A stretch of 64,000 nt of DNA, taken from Ectopseudomonas chengduensis. GTDB lineage: Bacteria > Pseudomonadota > Gammaproteobacteria > Pseudomonadales > Pseudomonadaceae. The stretch covers positions 1-64,000 of the forward strand of contig NZ_JACFYZ010000006.1 of the NCBI RefSeq assembly GCF_015712065.1, written 5' to 3'. Positions 1 to 9,400 of this stretch are shown piece after piece (within the stretch, counting starts at the first letter, position 1; each line of letters begins with the position of its first letter). The notes beneath the pieces are model-generated. The model saw nothing but the letters and a program-made list of their open reading frames with translations. It was not told the DNA's origin and made no database searches. The position numbers and the translations under genes are program-made.

Positions 1-14
1 TCTTCGAAGGTTTT

Positions 15-90
15 GTCCCCTTCGTCTAGTGGCCTAGGACACCGCCCTTTCACGGCGGTAACAGGGGTTCGAGTCCCCTAGGGGACGCCA
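15..90 (+). tRNA. tRNA-Glu (anticodon TTC)
   Basis: The 76-nt sequence folds as a complete cloverleaf. The acceptor arm GTCCCCT pairs with AGGGGAC, the anticodon stem CCGCC/GGCGG encloses the loop CTTTCAC with anticodon TTC, the T arm contains GGTTCGAGTCC, and the CCA end is encoded at 88-90. It reads GAA and GAG codons. It lies just upstream of a TetR gene, as in the gltX-tRNA-TetR neighbourhood of P. aeruginosa; gltX itself is not in the window. Confidence 0.97.
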
Positions 91-117
91 TTTTTCTTGC
101 CGCATTTGCGGGACCCA

Positions 118-148
118 GGGGTCACTTCTTCGGAAGTGGCCCCTTTTT
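118..148 (+). terminator. Intrinsic terminator after tRNA-Glu
   Basis: An 11-bp stem (GGGGTCACTTC with GAAGTGGCCCC, one G-U pair) closes a TTCG tetraloop and is followed by a run of five T. It starts 28 nt after the tRNA 3' end and should end the tRNA transcript. Confidence 0.9.
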
Positions 149-229
149 GTTTTTCCCCCTTCTTTTTCTGATGCTGGTGCGCCTGTCTTGCACTGCTGAC
201 CAGCGGTCGATCCGGTGACTTGCAAAATA

Positions 230-261
230 ATATGATGGTCGTAATATTGCATTCATCATAT
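230..261 (+). promoter_or_regulatory. Palindromic operator upstream of the TetR gene
   Basis: ATATGATG (230-237) and CATCATAT (254-261) form a perfect 8-bp inverted repeat around a 16-nt spacer. The spacer holds a second palindrome (AATATT, 243-248) centred on the same axis. The site ends 13 nt before the regulator's ATG, the usual position of a TetR autoregulatory operator. The assignment to the adjacent regulator is inferred from position. Confidence 0.65.
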
Positions 262-274
262 CAAGGGCGCAGTC

Positions 275-814
275 ATGAGCGGACGCAAAAGTGAAACCCG
301 TAAGCGCATTCTCGCAGCGGCAGGGCGTGTGCTCGCAGAGCGCGGGCCAGGTGACCCGGCGGTGGCTGAGGTCATGGCTGAAGCGGGGCTGACGGTCGGC
401 GGCTTCTACGCGCACTTCGCCAGCAAGGATGCGCTGATGCTCGAGGCATTTCGTCAGTTGCTCCGAGTGCGGCGTGATCGCCTTGCGCAGGTCGACCAGA
501 GCCTGACAGGTAGAGAGCGACGAGTGCTCTTGGCCGCTTTCTACCTTTCGCGCAGGCACCGTGACGATGCTGACGAGCGCTGCCCGCTGCCGAGTTCGCT
601 GGCGGAAATTGCGCGGTTACCGGATGGCTTTCGCCAGACCTTGGCTGAACACATTGAGCTGATCACGGCGCAAATGAGCGGGACGCCGGAAGAGGGCGAT
701 GTGGCGCTGGCTGACCTGGCGCTGATGATCGGTGGTTTGGCACTGGCGCGGGCCTTGGGGCCTGGCGAACTGTCCGACCGGGTGTTGCGTGCTGCCAAGT
801 CGGCAGTTGTGTGA
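275..814 (+). CDS. TetR/AcrR-family transcriptional regulator
   Basis: This 179-residue protein has a TetR N-terminal helix-turn-helix (about residues 5-50): a KRILAAAGRVLAERG helix, a recognition segment GLTVGGFYAHF, and the SKDALM start of helix 4. The C-terminal half is a divergent ligand-binding domain. The DNA-binding part resembles the subfamily that acts as a repressor of linked small hydrolases or reductases. The ATG follows a strong 32-bp palindrome (230-261), so autorepression is likely. The next gene, an alpha/beta hydrolase, starts 23 nt downstream and is probably co-transcribed and co-regulated. The effector is unknown. Confidence 0.9.
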   Translation: MSGRKSETRKRILAAAGRVLAERGPGDPAVAEVMAEAGLTVGGFYAHFASKDALMLEAFRQLLRVRRDRLAQVDQSLTGRERRVLLAAFYLSRRHRDDADERCPLPSSLAEIARLPDGFRQTLAEHIELITAQMSGTPEEGDVALADLALMIGGLALARALGPGELSDRVLRAAKSAVV

Positions 815-837
815 AATCAAGCGTGAAGGAGAGGGTG

Positions 838-1677
838 ATGAATCAGATGACCTGGGTCCGTGGTGTCAATGCAACGCTGGGTAGAGTGGCGCCGCAACTG
901 ATCGCCAGTCGTTTGCGCGAACGTTTCATGACGCCGCGCACTTCGTCGCCGCGGGATTGGGAGCTGCCGCTGCTGGCAAGTTCAGAGCGCATTACCCTGC
1001 GTTTCGGTCTCTCTGCGCTGCGTTGGGGCAGCGGCCCTACAGTGCTGCTGATGCATGGCTGGGAGGGGCGCCCGACCCAGTTCGCGCTGCTGATTCGCGG
1101 CCTGGTCGATGCGGGTTATGGTGTCGTCGCACTGGATGCGCCCGCCCATGGTCGATCGCCGGGGCGTGAGGCCAATGTGGTGCTGTTCGCACGTGCGCTG
1201 CTCGAGGCGGCCAGTGAGCTGCCGCCGCTACGCGCCGTGATCGGCCATTCGATGGGCGGCGCCAGCGCGCTGCTGGCCACGCAGATGGGCTTGCGCAGCG
1301 AGACCCTGGTGACCATCGCTGCGCCGAGTCGGATTCTCGGTCTGTTGCGCGGCTTTGCCCGGTTCATGGGGTTACCTGCCGAAGCGCGTGCGCATTTCGT
1401 GCGGCAGGTGGAAAAGACTGCCGGTATCCCAGCTGCGCATCTCGACGTGCAGCGCTATCAACTGGAGCTGCCGGGCCTGATCGTGCATGCCGAGGATGAT
1501 CCAGTGGTGCCGGTGGGCGAAGCCGACCTGATCCACCAGGCCTGGTTCGACAGTCAGCTGCTGCGTCTACCGGCGGGTGGGCATCAGCGCCTGTTGAGTG
1601 ATCCGGTGCTTCTGCAGGCCGTGCTCGAGCTACTGGAGCAAGTGCCTCAGGCGTCGTTGAAGGCGTTGGCTTCGTAA
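838..1677 (+). CDS. Alpha/beta hydrolase
   Basis: This 279-residue alpha/beta-fold hydrolase has an oxyanion-hole segment LMHGWEG (about 71-77), the nucleophile elbow GHSMGG with Ser138, an acidic residue in AEDDPVVP and a C-terminal His in GGHQRLL. I chose ATG 838 because GAAGGAGAG (825-833) lies just before it. A GTG at 811 overlapping the TetR stop is possible but lacks such a site. No signal peptide is seen, so it is probably cytoplasmic. The substrate is unknown. It likely forms an operon with the TetR gene (P. aeruginosa has a similar TetR-hydrolase pair beside tRNA-Glu). Its last 31 nt overlap the 3' end of the convergent diguanylate cyclase gene. Confidence 0.88.
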   Translation: MNQMTWVRGVNATLGRVAPQLIASRLRERFMTPRTSSPRDWELPLLASSERITLRFGLSALRWGSGPTVLLMHGWEGRPTQFALLIRGLVDAGYGVVALDAPAHGRSPGREANVVLFARALLEAASELPPLRAVIGHSMGGASALLATQMGLRSETLVTIAAPSRILGLLRGFARFMGLPAEARAHFVRQVEKTAGIPAAHLDVQRYQLELPGLIVHAEDDPVVPVGEADLIHQAWFDSQLLRLPAGGHQRLLSDPVLLQAVLELLEQVPQASLKALAS

Positions 1678-3509
1678 CTGACCACGCGGTTACGACCGCT
1701 TGCCTTGGCGCGATACAAGGCACGGTCTGCCAGTTCCAGCCATTGCTCACCGCAGCCGGGGTCACTCGGTACGCCGGCGTGCAGGCCGATACTCAGGCTC
1801 AGCGCTATCGACTGCTGTTGGTAGAGGCAGGGGGTCTGCGCGAGGTCTTCGCGCAATTGCTCGGCCAGGTCGAGTGCGCCGGTCAGATCCGTGTTGTCGA
1901 GCAGGGCGGCGAACTCTTCGCCGCCGAAGCGTGCCAGCAGATCGCTGCTGCGCAGGCGTTGTTGAATGCGCTGGGCCGCATGACGCAGGCAGGCATCGCC
2001 CGCCAGGTGGCCGTAGCGATCATTGACCTGCTTGAAGTGATCCAGATCCAGCATCAATACCGCCAGCGACTGCCGGCTGCGCTCGGCGCGGGCGCAGGCG
2101 CGAGCCAGTTCTTCGCTGAGTGTCTGGCGATTGAACAGGCCGGTGAGTCCGTCACGGCGATTCAATTCCGCCAGGCGCATGTTGGCGTTCGACAGTTGCT
2201 GAAGAGTGTCCTGCAGCGTCGCGGTACGCTCCTGTACACGGTGTTCCAGGTTTTCACTGATCTGCGTCTGCAGTTCCAGGTGCTTGGTCTGCTCGGTACG
2301 CAGGCGGCGCTCCTGATCGATCAGTTTGGCCTGGGCCAGGCGTTCGGCTTCCTGCACGTGACGGATACGTGAGGCCAGGGCGATGGAGAACACCGTCATC
2401 TCGATCAGGCCGCCGATCTGCTGGGCATGCAGAGTCAGCAGCGAGTAGGGCAGCAGACCAGTGCCAGTGAGGATGCTGGCAAGGCTGGCAGCAATCAGCA
2501 CGAACCAGCCCAGGGCGAACAGGCGCGCTGCGGCATAGCCGCCCCGCCAGCGCAGCAAGGTGATGATGAAGGCGGCTATGGCGCAGGCGACCACCAGCAC
2601 GAAGCTGCCGATCAGGGCCGGTGCGTACGGGCCAAACAACGCCATCCCCAGCACCAGCCAGGCGCAGGCCTTGAGTGTGTTGGCGACCCAGCGGTAAGGC
2701 TTCGCGGCCTTGTCCAGTTCCAGCACACCATAGGTGAAGTGAATGCCGAACAGCGTCGCCAGTGCCGAGCTGAGCGGGAAACTCAGTTGTTGCCAGGTCA
2801 GGGCGTTTGGCCACAGCCATTGCAGGGCGAAGCCGAGCTGGATGAACTGGTAGAGGCTGAAGCTGGCGACGAACAGGCTGTACCAGAGATAGTTGCGGTC
2901 GCGAGTGATGCAGAAAATGCTCAGGTTGTAGATCAGCATCGCGATCAGGGCGCCGAAGAACAGGCCCTGTAGCAACAGGCTGCGCTGTTCCTGGTGGTCG
3001 AAGGCATCGCGGGTCATCAGGCTGGCGCTGAGGTTCGCCGAGCCATCGGTTTGCATGCGCAGCCAGATGCGCTGCTGCTCGCCGGACTCCAGGTCGAGGG
3101 GGAGTACCAGTTGCCGGTGCTCGACCCAGCGCCAGTCAAAGGGACGCTGGTCGCCCGCGCGGTAGATGCGTTTGCCGTCCAGGCCGTAGGCGTCGAGTTG
3201 ATCCAGCAGGGGATTGCCGATCAGTAGAACCCAGCCAAGCGAGCGATTATGCGGATTGTGTACATCCAGGCGCAGCCAATAGGTGCTGCCGCTGTAGCCG
3301 AAGCTGGCATCGCGCCGGGCGACGGCCTGCCAGGCGGCATCGGGTAGTGCGCGGACATCGATGAAGTCGGCCTGGCCATCCGGGTCTTCCCAGACGTGCA
3401 TATAGGGACCGGGCAGTGTCTGCATCTGACCGATCGGCAGCGGCAGGCTTTCTGCCCAGCTCAGCGCTGGCAGCAGTAGAAGCATCAATAGGCGCAGGAT
3501 GGCAGTCAA
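1647..3509 (-). CDS. Membrane diguanylate cyclase (7TMR-DISM sensor plus GGDEF)
   Basis: This 620-residue protein has a signal peptide (cleavage near AES at about 19-21), a periplasmic 7TMR-DISMED2-type domain (about 30-165), seven hydrophobic helices (about 180-380), a coiled coil with RVQERTATLQ, and a C-terminal GGDEF domain. The active-site motif is GGEEF (near 529), preceded five residues earlier by RSSD, an intact RxxD inhibitory site. It should therefore make c-di-GMP and be product-inhibited, with the periplasmic domain sensing an unknown ligand, possibly a carbohydrate. The first codon appears to be TTG; an ATG eight codons later is the alternative. It is transcribed alone, convergent with the hydrolase gene. 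Confidence 0.92.
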   Translation of the reverse strand: MTAILRLLMLLLLPALSWAESLPLPIGQMQTLPGPYMHVWEDPDGQADFIDVRALPDAAWQAVARRDASFGYSGSTYWLRLDVHNPHNRSLGWVLLIGNPLLDQLDAYGLDGKRIYRAGDQRPFDWRWVEHRQLVLPLDLESGEQQRIWLRMQTDGSANLSASLMTRDAFDHQEQRSLLLQGLFFGALIAMLIYNLSIFCITRDRNYLWYSLFVASFSLYQFIQLGFALQWLWPNALTWQQLSFPLSSALATLFGIHFTYGVLELDKAAKPYRWVANTLKACAWLVLGMALFGPYAPALIGSFVLVVACAIAAFIITLLRWRGGYAAARLFALGWFVLIAASLASILTGTGLLPYSLLTLHAQQIGGLIEMTVFSIALASRIRHVQEAERLAQAKLIDQERRLRTEQTKHLELQTQISENLEHRVQERTATLQDTLQQLSNANMRLAELNRRDGLTGLFNRQTLSEELARACARAERSRQSLAVLMLDLDHFKQVNDRYGHLAGDACLRHAAQRIQQRLRSSDLLARFGGEEFAALLDNTDLTGALDLAEQLREDLAQTPCLYQQQSIALSLSIGLHAGVPSDPGCGEQWLELADRALYRAKASGRNRVVSYEANAFNDA

Positions 3510-3712
3510 TTGCTCGTTCTCGGGCTCTCAGGCGAGTGCGCTGCATTATGGCGCGCGGTGATGGCGCGATGAAAGCTCGGCACTGCATGGACGGGCTGTG
3601 CGGCGTATCATGCGGCACCTGGCCGAACGGTCGCCGAGGATGCAGGCGGCCATGTTCTTGAATCGGATCACCCAGCTTGCCGTATGCAGGCTGCATACCT
3701 GGAGGTACAGTC

Positions 3713-4162
3713 ATGAACTGGGAGTTGCCCAGCCCCTTCGTCATCGATATCGAAGTGAGCGCAGAGGACATCGACGGCCTCGGCCATGCCAACAACGCGG
3801 TGTATGTCAGTTGGCTGGAGCGCTGCGCCTGGCGGCATTCGCAGTTCCTGGGGCTGGACCTGGTCGAGTATCGCCGTCTGGATCGGGCCATGGCGGTGGT
3901 GCGTCACGAGATCGACTATCTGGCCAGCGCCTACGAAGGGCAGCATCTGCAGATGGCGACCTGGATCGTCGAGTCCGACCAGCGTCTGAAGATGGATCGG
4001 CGCTTCCAGCTGGTGCGCCCGGAAGATGGCGCCACCTTGTTGCGCGCCAAGACCACCTTTGTCTGCATCGAACTGTCCAGTGGGCGCCCGAAGCGCATGC
4101 CGGCGGAGTTCGTCGAAGGTTATGGCAAGGCACTGATGCAGCCCTACCCGCTGGAGCTGTAA
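3713..4162 (+). CDS. Acyl-CoA thioesterase, 4HBT hotdog family
   Basis: This 149-residue single hotdog domain shows the YbgC/4-hydroxybenzoyl-CoA thioesterase signature DGLGHANNAVYVSWLE near residues 20-36, with the Asp and His of the catalytic motif. Proteins of this family hydrolyse acyl-CoA thioesters in the cytoplasm; the chain length cannot be read from sequence. ATG 3713 is preceded by GGAGG at 3701-3705, whereas an upstream ATG at 3677 has no ribosome-binding site. It is convergent with a small exported protein gene, only 6 nt away. Confidence 0.88.
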   Translation: MNWELPSPFVIDIEVSAEDIDGLGHANNAVYVSWLERCAWRHSQFLGLDLVEYRRLDRAMAVVRHEIDYLASAYEGQHLQMATWIVESDQRLKMDRRFQLVRPEDGATLLRAKTTFVCIELSSGRPKRMPAEFVEGYGKALMQPYPLEL

Positions 4163-4168
4163 GGCCGC

Positions 4169-4564
4169 TCACTCGATCAACGGCGCGAGAAATACCTGCT
4201 CCGGCTCAACCATGACAGCGAACTGGCGGGTTTCACCGGGGCGCAGGATGACGGACTGCGCTACATCCGGTCCACGGCCGCCGCAATAGCCATCTGGCGA
4301 CATGGCCACGGCGACGCCCAGTTCGCCGCTGGGCAGGTCCAGGCTGGTTTGCTCGCCGGGACCGAGTTTCGCCACTACCTGCTGGTTGACGTAGAGCTCC
4401 ACATCGCAGGCATTCGGCGCGTTGTTGTCGCGACTGAAAATGAGCCGGGCCGGTGCATCGGCCACTGGGTCGGTGGGGGTCGGCTCGGTAGCAGTGGGCG
4501 GGATATCGCTGGCTTGGGCGGCCATGCAGAACAGGCCGAGCAAGGCGGGTGCGATCAGGCGCAT
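4169..4564 (-). CDS. Hypothetical exported protein
   Basis: This 131-residue protein has a clear signal peptide ending at AQA/SD (about residue 18), a Pro/Thr-rich linker, and a small domain with two cysteines (ACDVELY and YCGG). The cysteines could form a periplasmic disulfide. The domain contains PGEQTSLDLPSGE, a beta-rich pattern seen in small envelope proteins of pseudomonads, but I do not recognise a named family. The start is supported by GGAGG about 10 nt upstream. It is divergent from dusC, whose ATG lies 97 nt away, so the two genes share a promoter region. Confidence 0.75.
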   Translation of the reverse strand: MRLIAPALLGLFCMAAQASDIPPTATEPTPTDPVADAPARLIFSRDNNAPNACDVELYVNQQVVAKLGPGEQTSLDLPSGELGVAVAMSPDGYCGGRGPDVAQSVILRPGETRQFAVMVEPEQVFLAPLIE

Positions 4565-4660
4565 GGTAAAGCCTCCGTTTGGCGTCAGTGGCAGTGTCGC
4601 CCATCTTGTGCGGCGCGTGCGACCCCTTAAACTAAGCGCCCCATTTTTCCGGACAACCTC

Positions 4661-5608
4661 ATGCAAATCGCCCTGGCGCCCATGGAGGGGCTGGTCGACG
4701 ATATTCTGCGCGACGTACTAACTCGCATCGGCGGTATCGACTGGTGTGTCACTGAGTTCATTCGCGTCAGCGAGCGGCTATTGCCCGCGGCCACCTACCA
4801 CAAGCTGGCCCCCGAGCTGTTCAACGGCTCACGCACCCGGGCCGGTACGCCGATGCGTGTGCAGTTTCTCGGCTCCGATCCGCAGTGCCTGGCTGACAAC
4901 GCCGCCTTCGCCTGCACGCTCGGTGCGCCAGTGATCGATCTCAATTTCGGTTGCCCGGCCAAGACGGTGAACAAGTCGCGCGGCGGCGCGGTGCTGCTCA
5001 AGGAGCCGGAGCTGCTGCACGCCATTGTCCGTGAGGTAAGGCGCACGGTGCCGGCCGAGATTCCGGTGACGGCGAAGATGCGCCTGGGCTTCGAGGGCAA
5101 GGAGGGCGCGCTGGATTGTGCGCGCGCACTGGCCGAGGGCGGGGCTAGCCAGATCGTCGTGCATGCGCGGACCAAGGTCGAGGGTTACAAGCCGCCGGCG
5201 CACTGGGAGTGGGTGGCGCGGGTGCAGGAGGTGGTCGGCGTACCGGTGTTCGCCAATGGCGAGGTGTGGACGCTGGACGATTGGCGCCGTTGCCGCGAGA
5301 TCAGCGGTGTGGATGACATCATGCTGGGCCGTGGCCTGGTGTCCCGTCCGGGGTTGGCGCGGCAGATCGCGGCGGTCAGAGCTGGCGAAGAGCCCGAGGA
5401 CATGAGCTGGGCCGAGCTGCAGCCGTTGTTGCTCGATTTCTGGCAGCAGGCGCGGCGCAAGCTGGCGCCGCGCTACGCACCAGGGCGCCTGAAGCAGTGG
5501 CTGGCGATGCTCACGCGTACCTACCCGGAGGCGGTGGCGCTGTTTGCCGAGGTGCGCCGCGAGCAGGATTGCGAGCGTATCGACCAGCTGCTGGCGCCAT
5601 CTCCGTAG
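4661..5608 (+). CDS. dusC: tRNA-dihydrouridine(16) synthase DusC
   Basis: This 315-residue FMN-dependent enzyme reduces uridine 16 in the tRNA D-loop. It has the Dus N-terminus [16 protein letters not shown], the catalytic motif [16 protein letters not shown] with Cys98, the KMRLGF and VHARTK flavin/phosphate segments, and NGEVW. The [12 protein letters not shown] segment and the length fit the DusC subfamily better than DusA or DusB. The stop codon TAG (5606-5608) is part of the palindromic repeat that begins at 5605, so the repeat has set the gene's end. Confidence 0.92.
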   Translation: MQIALAPMEGLVDDILRDVLTRIGGIDWCVTEFIRVSERLLPAATYHKLAPELFNGSRTRAGTPMRVQFLGSDPQCLADNAAFACTLGAPVIDLNFGCPAKTVNKSRGGAVLLKEPELLHAIVREVRRTVPAEIPVTAKMRLGFEGKEGALDCARALAEGGASQIVVHARTKVEGYKPPAHWEWVARVQEVVGVPVFANGEVWTLDDWRRCREISGVDDIMLGRGLVSRPGLARQIAAVRAGEEPEDMSWAELQPLLLDFWQQARRKLAPRYAPGRLKQWLAMLTRTYPEAVALFAEVRREQDCERIDQLLAPSP

Positions 5609-5679
5609 GAGCCCCGTCTCGGGGCGAAGCTCTTGCTTTGAAGGGGCTCTGTCGTTTCGCCGCGGGGCGCGGCTCCTAC
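5605..5679. repeat. REP-type inverted repeat, family D
   Basis: GTAGGAGCCCCG with its own hairpin (CCCCGTCTCGGGG) is followed, after about 30 nt, by the inverted partner ending CGGCTCCTAC. The outer arms GTAGGAGC/GCTCCTAC match the family D copies at 28265-28328 and 60476-60497. It fills the first part of the dusC-ibpA gap. Confidence 0.85.
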
Positions 5680-5756
5680 ATGAACGGTGCCGTCTACCAG
5701 GAGGCATTGCGCAATGGATGTGCAATGCCGTGTTGTGTAAACGATTTTTTCAGATG

Positions 5757-5784
5757 CTTGAAAATTCTCCACCTGACCTCAGAT
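5757..5784 (+). promoter_or_regulatory. Sigma-32 (RpoH) heat-shock promoter of ibpA
   Basis: CTTGAAA (5757-5763) is an exact RpoH -35 element. Thirteen nucleotides later CCTCAGAT (5777-5784) resembles the -10 consensus CCCCATNT. Transcription would start near 5790 and give a leader of about 60 nt that contains two hairpins. The position directly upstream of a small heat-shock gene supports the call. Confidence 0.8.
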
Positions 5785-5792
5785 AAGTGACT

Positions 5793-5853
5793 GCGGGATG
5801 CCGAAGTCGGGTTCCGCGATATGAACCTTGCTGAAATTTTCAGGAGAATACTC
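5793..5853 (+). promoter_or_regulatory. ROSE-type RNA thermometer in the ibpA leader
   Basis: A first hairpin at 5793-5817 pairs GCGGGA with TTCCGC and CCGA with TCGG. A second, at 5827-5846, pairs CTTGCTGA with TCAGGAG, sequestering the Shine-Dalgarno AGGAG (5842-5846) and leaving a bulged G in the TTGCT segment. That G opposite the ribosome-binding site is the hallmark of ROSE elements found before ibpA-type genes. Heat should melt the weak second helix and expose the start codon at 5854. Confidence 0.8.
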
Positions 5854-6303
5854 ATGAGTAACGTACTGTCCCTGGCCCCACTGTTTCGCCAGTCTGTCGG
5901 TTTCGACCGTTTTAACGATCTTTTCGAATCTGCCCTGCGCAGCAATGACGCTGGCAGTTCCTACCCGCCCTACAACGTCGAGAAGCACGGCGAGGACCAC
6001 TACCGCATCGTGGTCGCGGCTGCCGGCTTCGAGGAAGACGACCTGGAGTTGCAGGTCGAGCGTGACGTGCTGACCGTGGTCGGCAACAAGCGTGATCGCA
6101 GCGCCGAAAGCATCAGCTACCTGCATCAGGGCATCGCTCAGCGCGCGTTCAAGCTGTCCTTCCGCCTGGCTGACCATATCGAGGTCAAGGGTGCCAATCT
6201 GGTCAATGGTCTGCTGCATGTCGAGCTGGAGCGCATTGTGCCGGAAGAGGCCAAGGCCAAGCGCATTCCTATCGGTAGCCAGCGTCCTGCGCTGGAAAAC
6301 TGA
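5854..6303 (+). CDS. ibpA: Small heat-shock protein, IbpA/Hsp20 family
   Basis: This 149-residue chaperone binds unfolding proteins in the cytoplasm and holds them for DnaK/ClpB. It has the IbpA N-terminus (LAPLFRQSVGFDRFNDLFE), an alpha-crystallin domain (about 35-125) with YNVEKHGEDHYRIVVAAAGF, the GLLHVELER strand and the C-terminal IPI anchoring motif (I-P-I near 141). ATG 5854 is preceded by AGGAG at 5842-5846. An upstream in-frame ATG at 5821 lies inside the leader hairpin and has no ribosome-binding site. Control is dual: a sigma-32 promoter and a ROSE-like leader. Confidence 0.95.
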   Translation: MSNVLSLAPLFRQSVGFDRFNDLFESALRSNDAGSSYPPYNVEKHGEDHYRIVVAAAGFEEDDLELQVERDVLTVVGNKRDRSAESISYLHQGIAQRAFKLSFRLADHIEVKGANLVNGLLHVELERIVPEEAKAKRIPIGSQRPALEN

Positions 6304-6321
6304 GCCGCTGATGCATGAACC

Positions 6322-6353
6322 AAGAAGGCGCCCCACGCGGCGCCTTCTTCGTT
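6322..6353 (+). terminator. Terminator after ibpA
   Basis: A perfect 11-bp stem (AAGAAGGCGCC with GGCGCCTTCTT, loop of 6 nt) spans 6322-6349 and is followed by a short T-rich tail. It sits between the convergent ibpA and GGDEF-EAL genes and may work in both directions. Confidence 0.85.
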
Positions 6354-6403
6354 TCAAGCGACAGTCTGCCTGCGGCTGCTTCCTCGGTAAGGGCGCTGAC
6401 AGA

Positions 6404-9400
6404 TTACGCTCGCTGCCTTTCCAGTAGTTCACGAAAGGCATCCTGCGGCAGCGGTTTGCTGAACAGATAACCCTGGTAGAGATGGCAGTCCTGTGACTGC
6501 AGGAAGTCCAGTTGGTCTTGCTGCTCGACCCCCTCGGCGATCAGCGCCAGGCCCAGGCTGCGCGCCATGGCGACGATGGCGCGGATGATCTCGGCATCGT
6601 TGGGATCGTGGGTGGCGTCACGCACGAAGGACTGATCGATCTTCAGCATGTCCACCGGCAGGCGCTTGAGATAGGTCAGCGAGCTGTAACCTGTGCCGAA
6701 GTCGTCCATGGCGAAGCTGACGCCATGCTTTTTCAGGCGCAACATCTTGCCGACGGTATCATCGATATTCTGAATGACGATGCCTTCGGTGATCTCCAGC
6801 TTGAGCATGGCGTTGGGCAACTGGCTGTCGCGCAGGCTACTGGCGACTCGTTCGACGAAGTCGTGCTGGCGGAACTGCCGCGGGCTGATGTTGACGCACA
6901 GGCTGAAACGCTTGCTGTCGACCAGGCTGTCAGCCAGCAGTTGGGCGCAGAAATGGCAGGCCTCGGCCAACACCCAGCCACCGACTTCGACGATCAGCCC
7001 GCTCTCTTCCAGCACCTGAATGAACTGCGCGGGCGACTGTGGGCCCAACTGCGGATGCTGCCAGCGCAGCAGTGCCTCGGCGCCGACCACCTTGCCATCA
7101 CGGGCATCGACCTGGGGCTGGAAGTGCAGTTCGAACTCGCCGCGCGCCAGGGCCAGGCGCAGATCGTTCTCCAGGCGCAGACGGGCGCTGGCGGCGTCCT
7201 GCATGGTGGTGCGAAACAGCTGGATGGCATTGCGCCCGGAGTCCTTGGCGCGGTATAGGGCGATATCGGCGCGCTTGAGCAGATCCGCCGGGGTATTGCC
7301 GTGATCGGGAATCAGCGCAACGCCGATGCTCGGGGTCACCTGCAGGCGGTGGCCGTCCAGCAGCATCGGTTCGGCCAGTAGCTGGCGCAGCTTGTCGGCG
7401 ACCTGGCGAACGTGGCGGGTGACCTCCGAGCGCTTGCCCTCCAGGCCGGAGAGCAGCACCACGAATTCGTCGCCGCCGAGGCGGGCCACGGTGTCCTCCA
7501 GACGCACGCTGGCCTCCAGGCGCGCAGTGACCAGGCGCAGCACGGAGTCGCCGACAGGATGGCCGAGCGAGTCGTTGATGTGCTTGAAGTGGTCGAGGTC
7601 GAGGAACAGCAGGGCGCCGCGCAGATCATGGCGCTTGAGCAGGGCGATCTGCTGCGTCAGGCGGTCCATCAGCAGGGCGCGGTTGGGAAGGTTGGTCAAC
7701 GCATCGTGGTAGGCCAGGTGCTGTACCTGCGCCTGCGCCTGCTTCAGTTCGCTGATATCGCGCGCGGTGAGCAGCAGGCAGGGTACGCCATTGAGTTCGA
7801 TGGGTTGCACGGAAACGTCGACCAGACGCACCTCGCCGTCACGATGCCGGCCATGCATTTCCATGTGCAGCACCTGGCCCTGCTGGGTCAGGTGCTCGAT
7901 CATGCGCACGCGCTCTTCGGGGTAGGCCCAGATGTCCAGCTCGAAGGCCGTGCGACCGACTACTTCGTCCGGCAGATAGCCGGTGATGCGGGTGAAGCCT
8001 TCGTTGACCTCGATATAGCGCCCGCTGTCACGTTCGGTGATGGTGATGGCGTCCGGGCTGGAGTGGAAGGCCTTGGCAAACTTCTCTTCCGAGGCTTGCA
8101 GGCGCTGCTCGCGCAGCAGTCGCTCGCTGATATCGACCAGCGTGCCGACCATGCGCTGCGGTTGGCCGGTATCGTCGAGCTGCAGTTTGGCGGTGCTTTC
8201 GAGAAAGCGCAGGCCGCCATTTTCCAGCTGTACACGATAGGTGACCTGATAGTGGCTGCGGTGTTCTGCGACCAGACTCTGGTAGCTCTGGCGCAGGCTG
8301 TGTCGATCCTCCATCGGTACCTGACGGAAGAAGTCGAGGAAGGCGCCTTCGAACGGTAACGGCTCCAGGCCTTGCAACTGTGAGGCACGGGCGCTGGCAA
8401 ACAGCCGACTACTGGGAATGTGCCAGTCCCAGGTGCCCAGATCGGCCGACTCCAGGGCCAGGCGTAGGCGCTGCCTGCTTTCGTTGAGTGCCTGCTCCTG
8501 CACGCGCTGCTCGGTGATGTTGCGCACGGTGAGAACTAGGCAGGAGGTGCCGTTCAACTCGATTTCGCCACCGAACAGCAAGTTGCTGGTGACACTGCCG
8601 TCGCGGCTGAACAGTCGTACCTCGAGGTTGTTCAGGCGCCCGGTCTGCGCGGCGTCGAGCATACGCTGGCGGTCGCTGGGGTCAGCCCAGATGCCCAGCT
8701 TCAGTGAGGTGCGGCCCACGGCTTCGGCGCTGCTCCAGCCAAATTGCTGCTCGAAACTCGGGTTGACCTCGATGAAGCGGCCTGTCGCCCGGTCAGTGAT
8801 GGCCACTGCGTCGGGCGTATGCATGAAGGCCTTGGCGAACTTTTCCTCACTGGCGCGCAGGGCATTTTCTGCGCGCTTGCGTTCGCTGGTATCGAGGAAG
8901 GTGCAGAGCATCAGGCGCTCGCCCTGCAGCTCGATGTACTGGCTCGACAGTACGCCATCGAGAATATCGCCACCACGGGTGCGCAGTTGTACTTCCTGAA
9001 TCACCGGCTCGCGGCTCAGTGGCGCTTGCTGGCGCAACTGATCGCGCTGGCTGGCGTGAACCCAGAGATTCAGCTCATGGGTGGGGCGGCCAAGAATGTC
9101 GCTGGCGTTCCAGTCGAAGGCGTGGGTGAAGTGCTGGTTCACCTCGACAATCTCGCTGTTGTCGTAGCGCACCAACATCATGATGTCGGGGCTCAGGCGG
9201 AACAGGCTGGCGAAGCGTTCCTCGGAGGCGCGCAGAGCCTCGGCACGCTCCTGCTGGGCACTGATGTCGCGGATCACGCCGAACATGCGCGGCCGACCAT
9301 CGGCCTCGCGTTGCAGGCTGCCGGTGATCTCCAGCCAGTGCAGGCTGCCGTCCGGCCAGCGGATACGGTGGCGCAGGGCGTTGCCAATCTGTTCGCCCTT

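Noticed and set aside
5821..5853. Earlier ATG for the heat-shock gene at 5821
   Set aside because: It falls within the second leader hairpin and has no ribosome-binding site; homologs start at the 5854 position.
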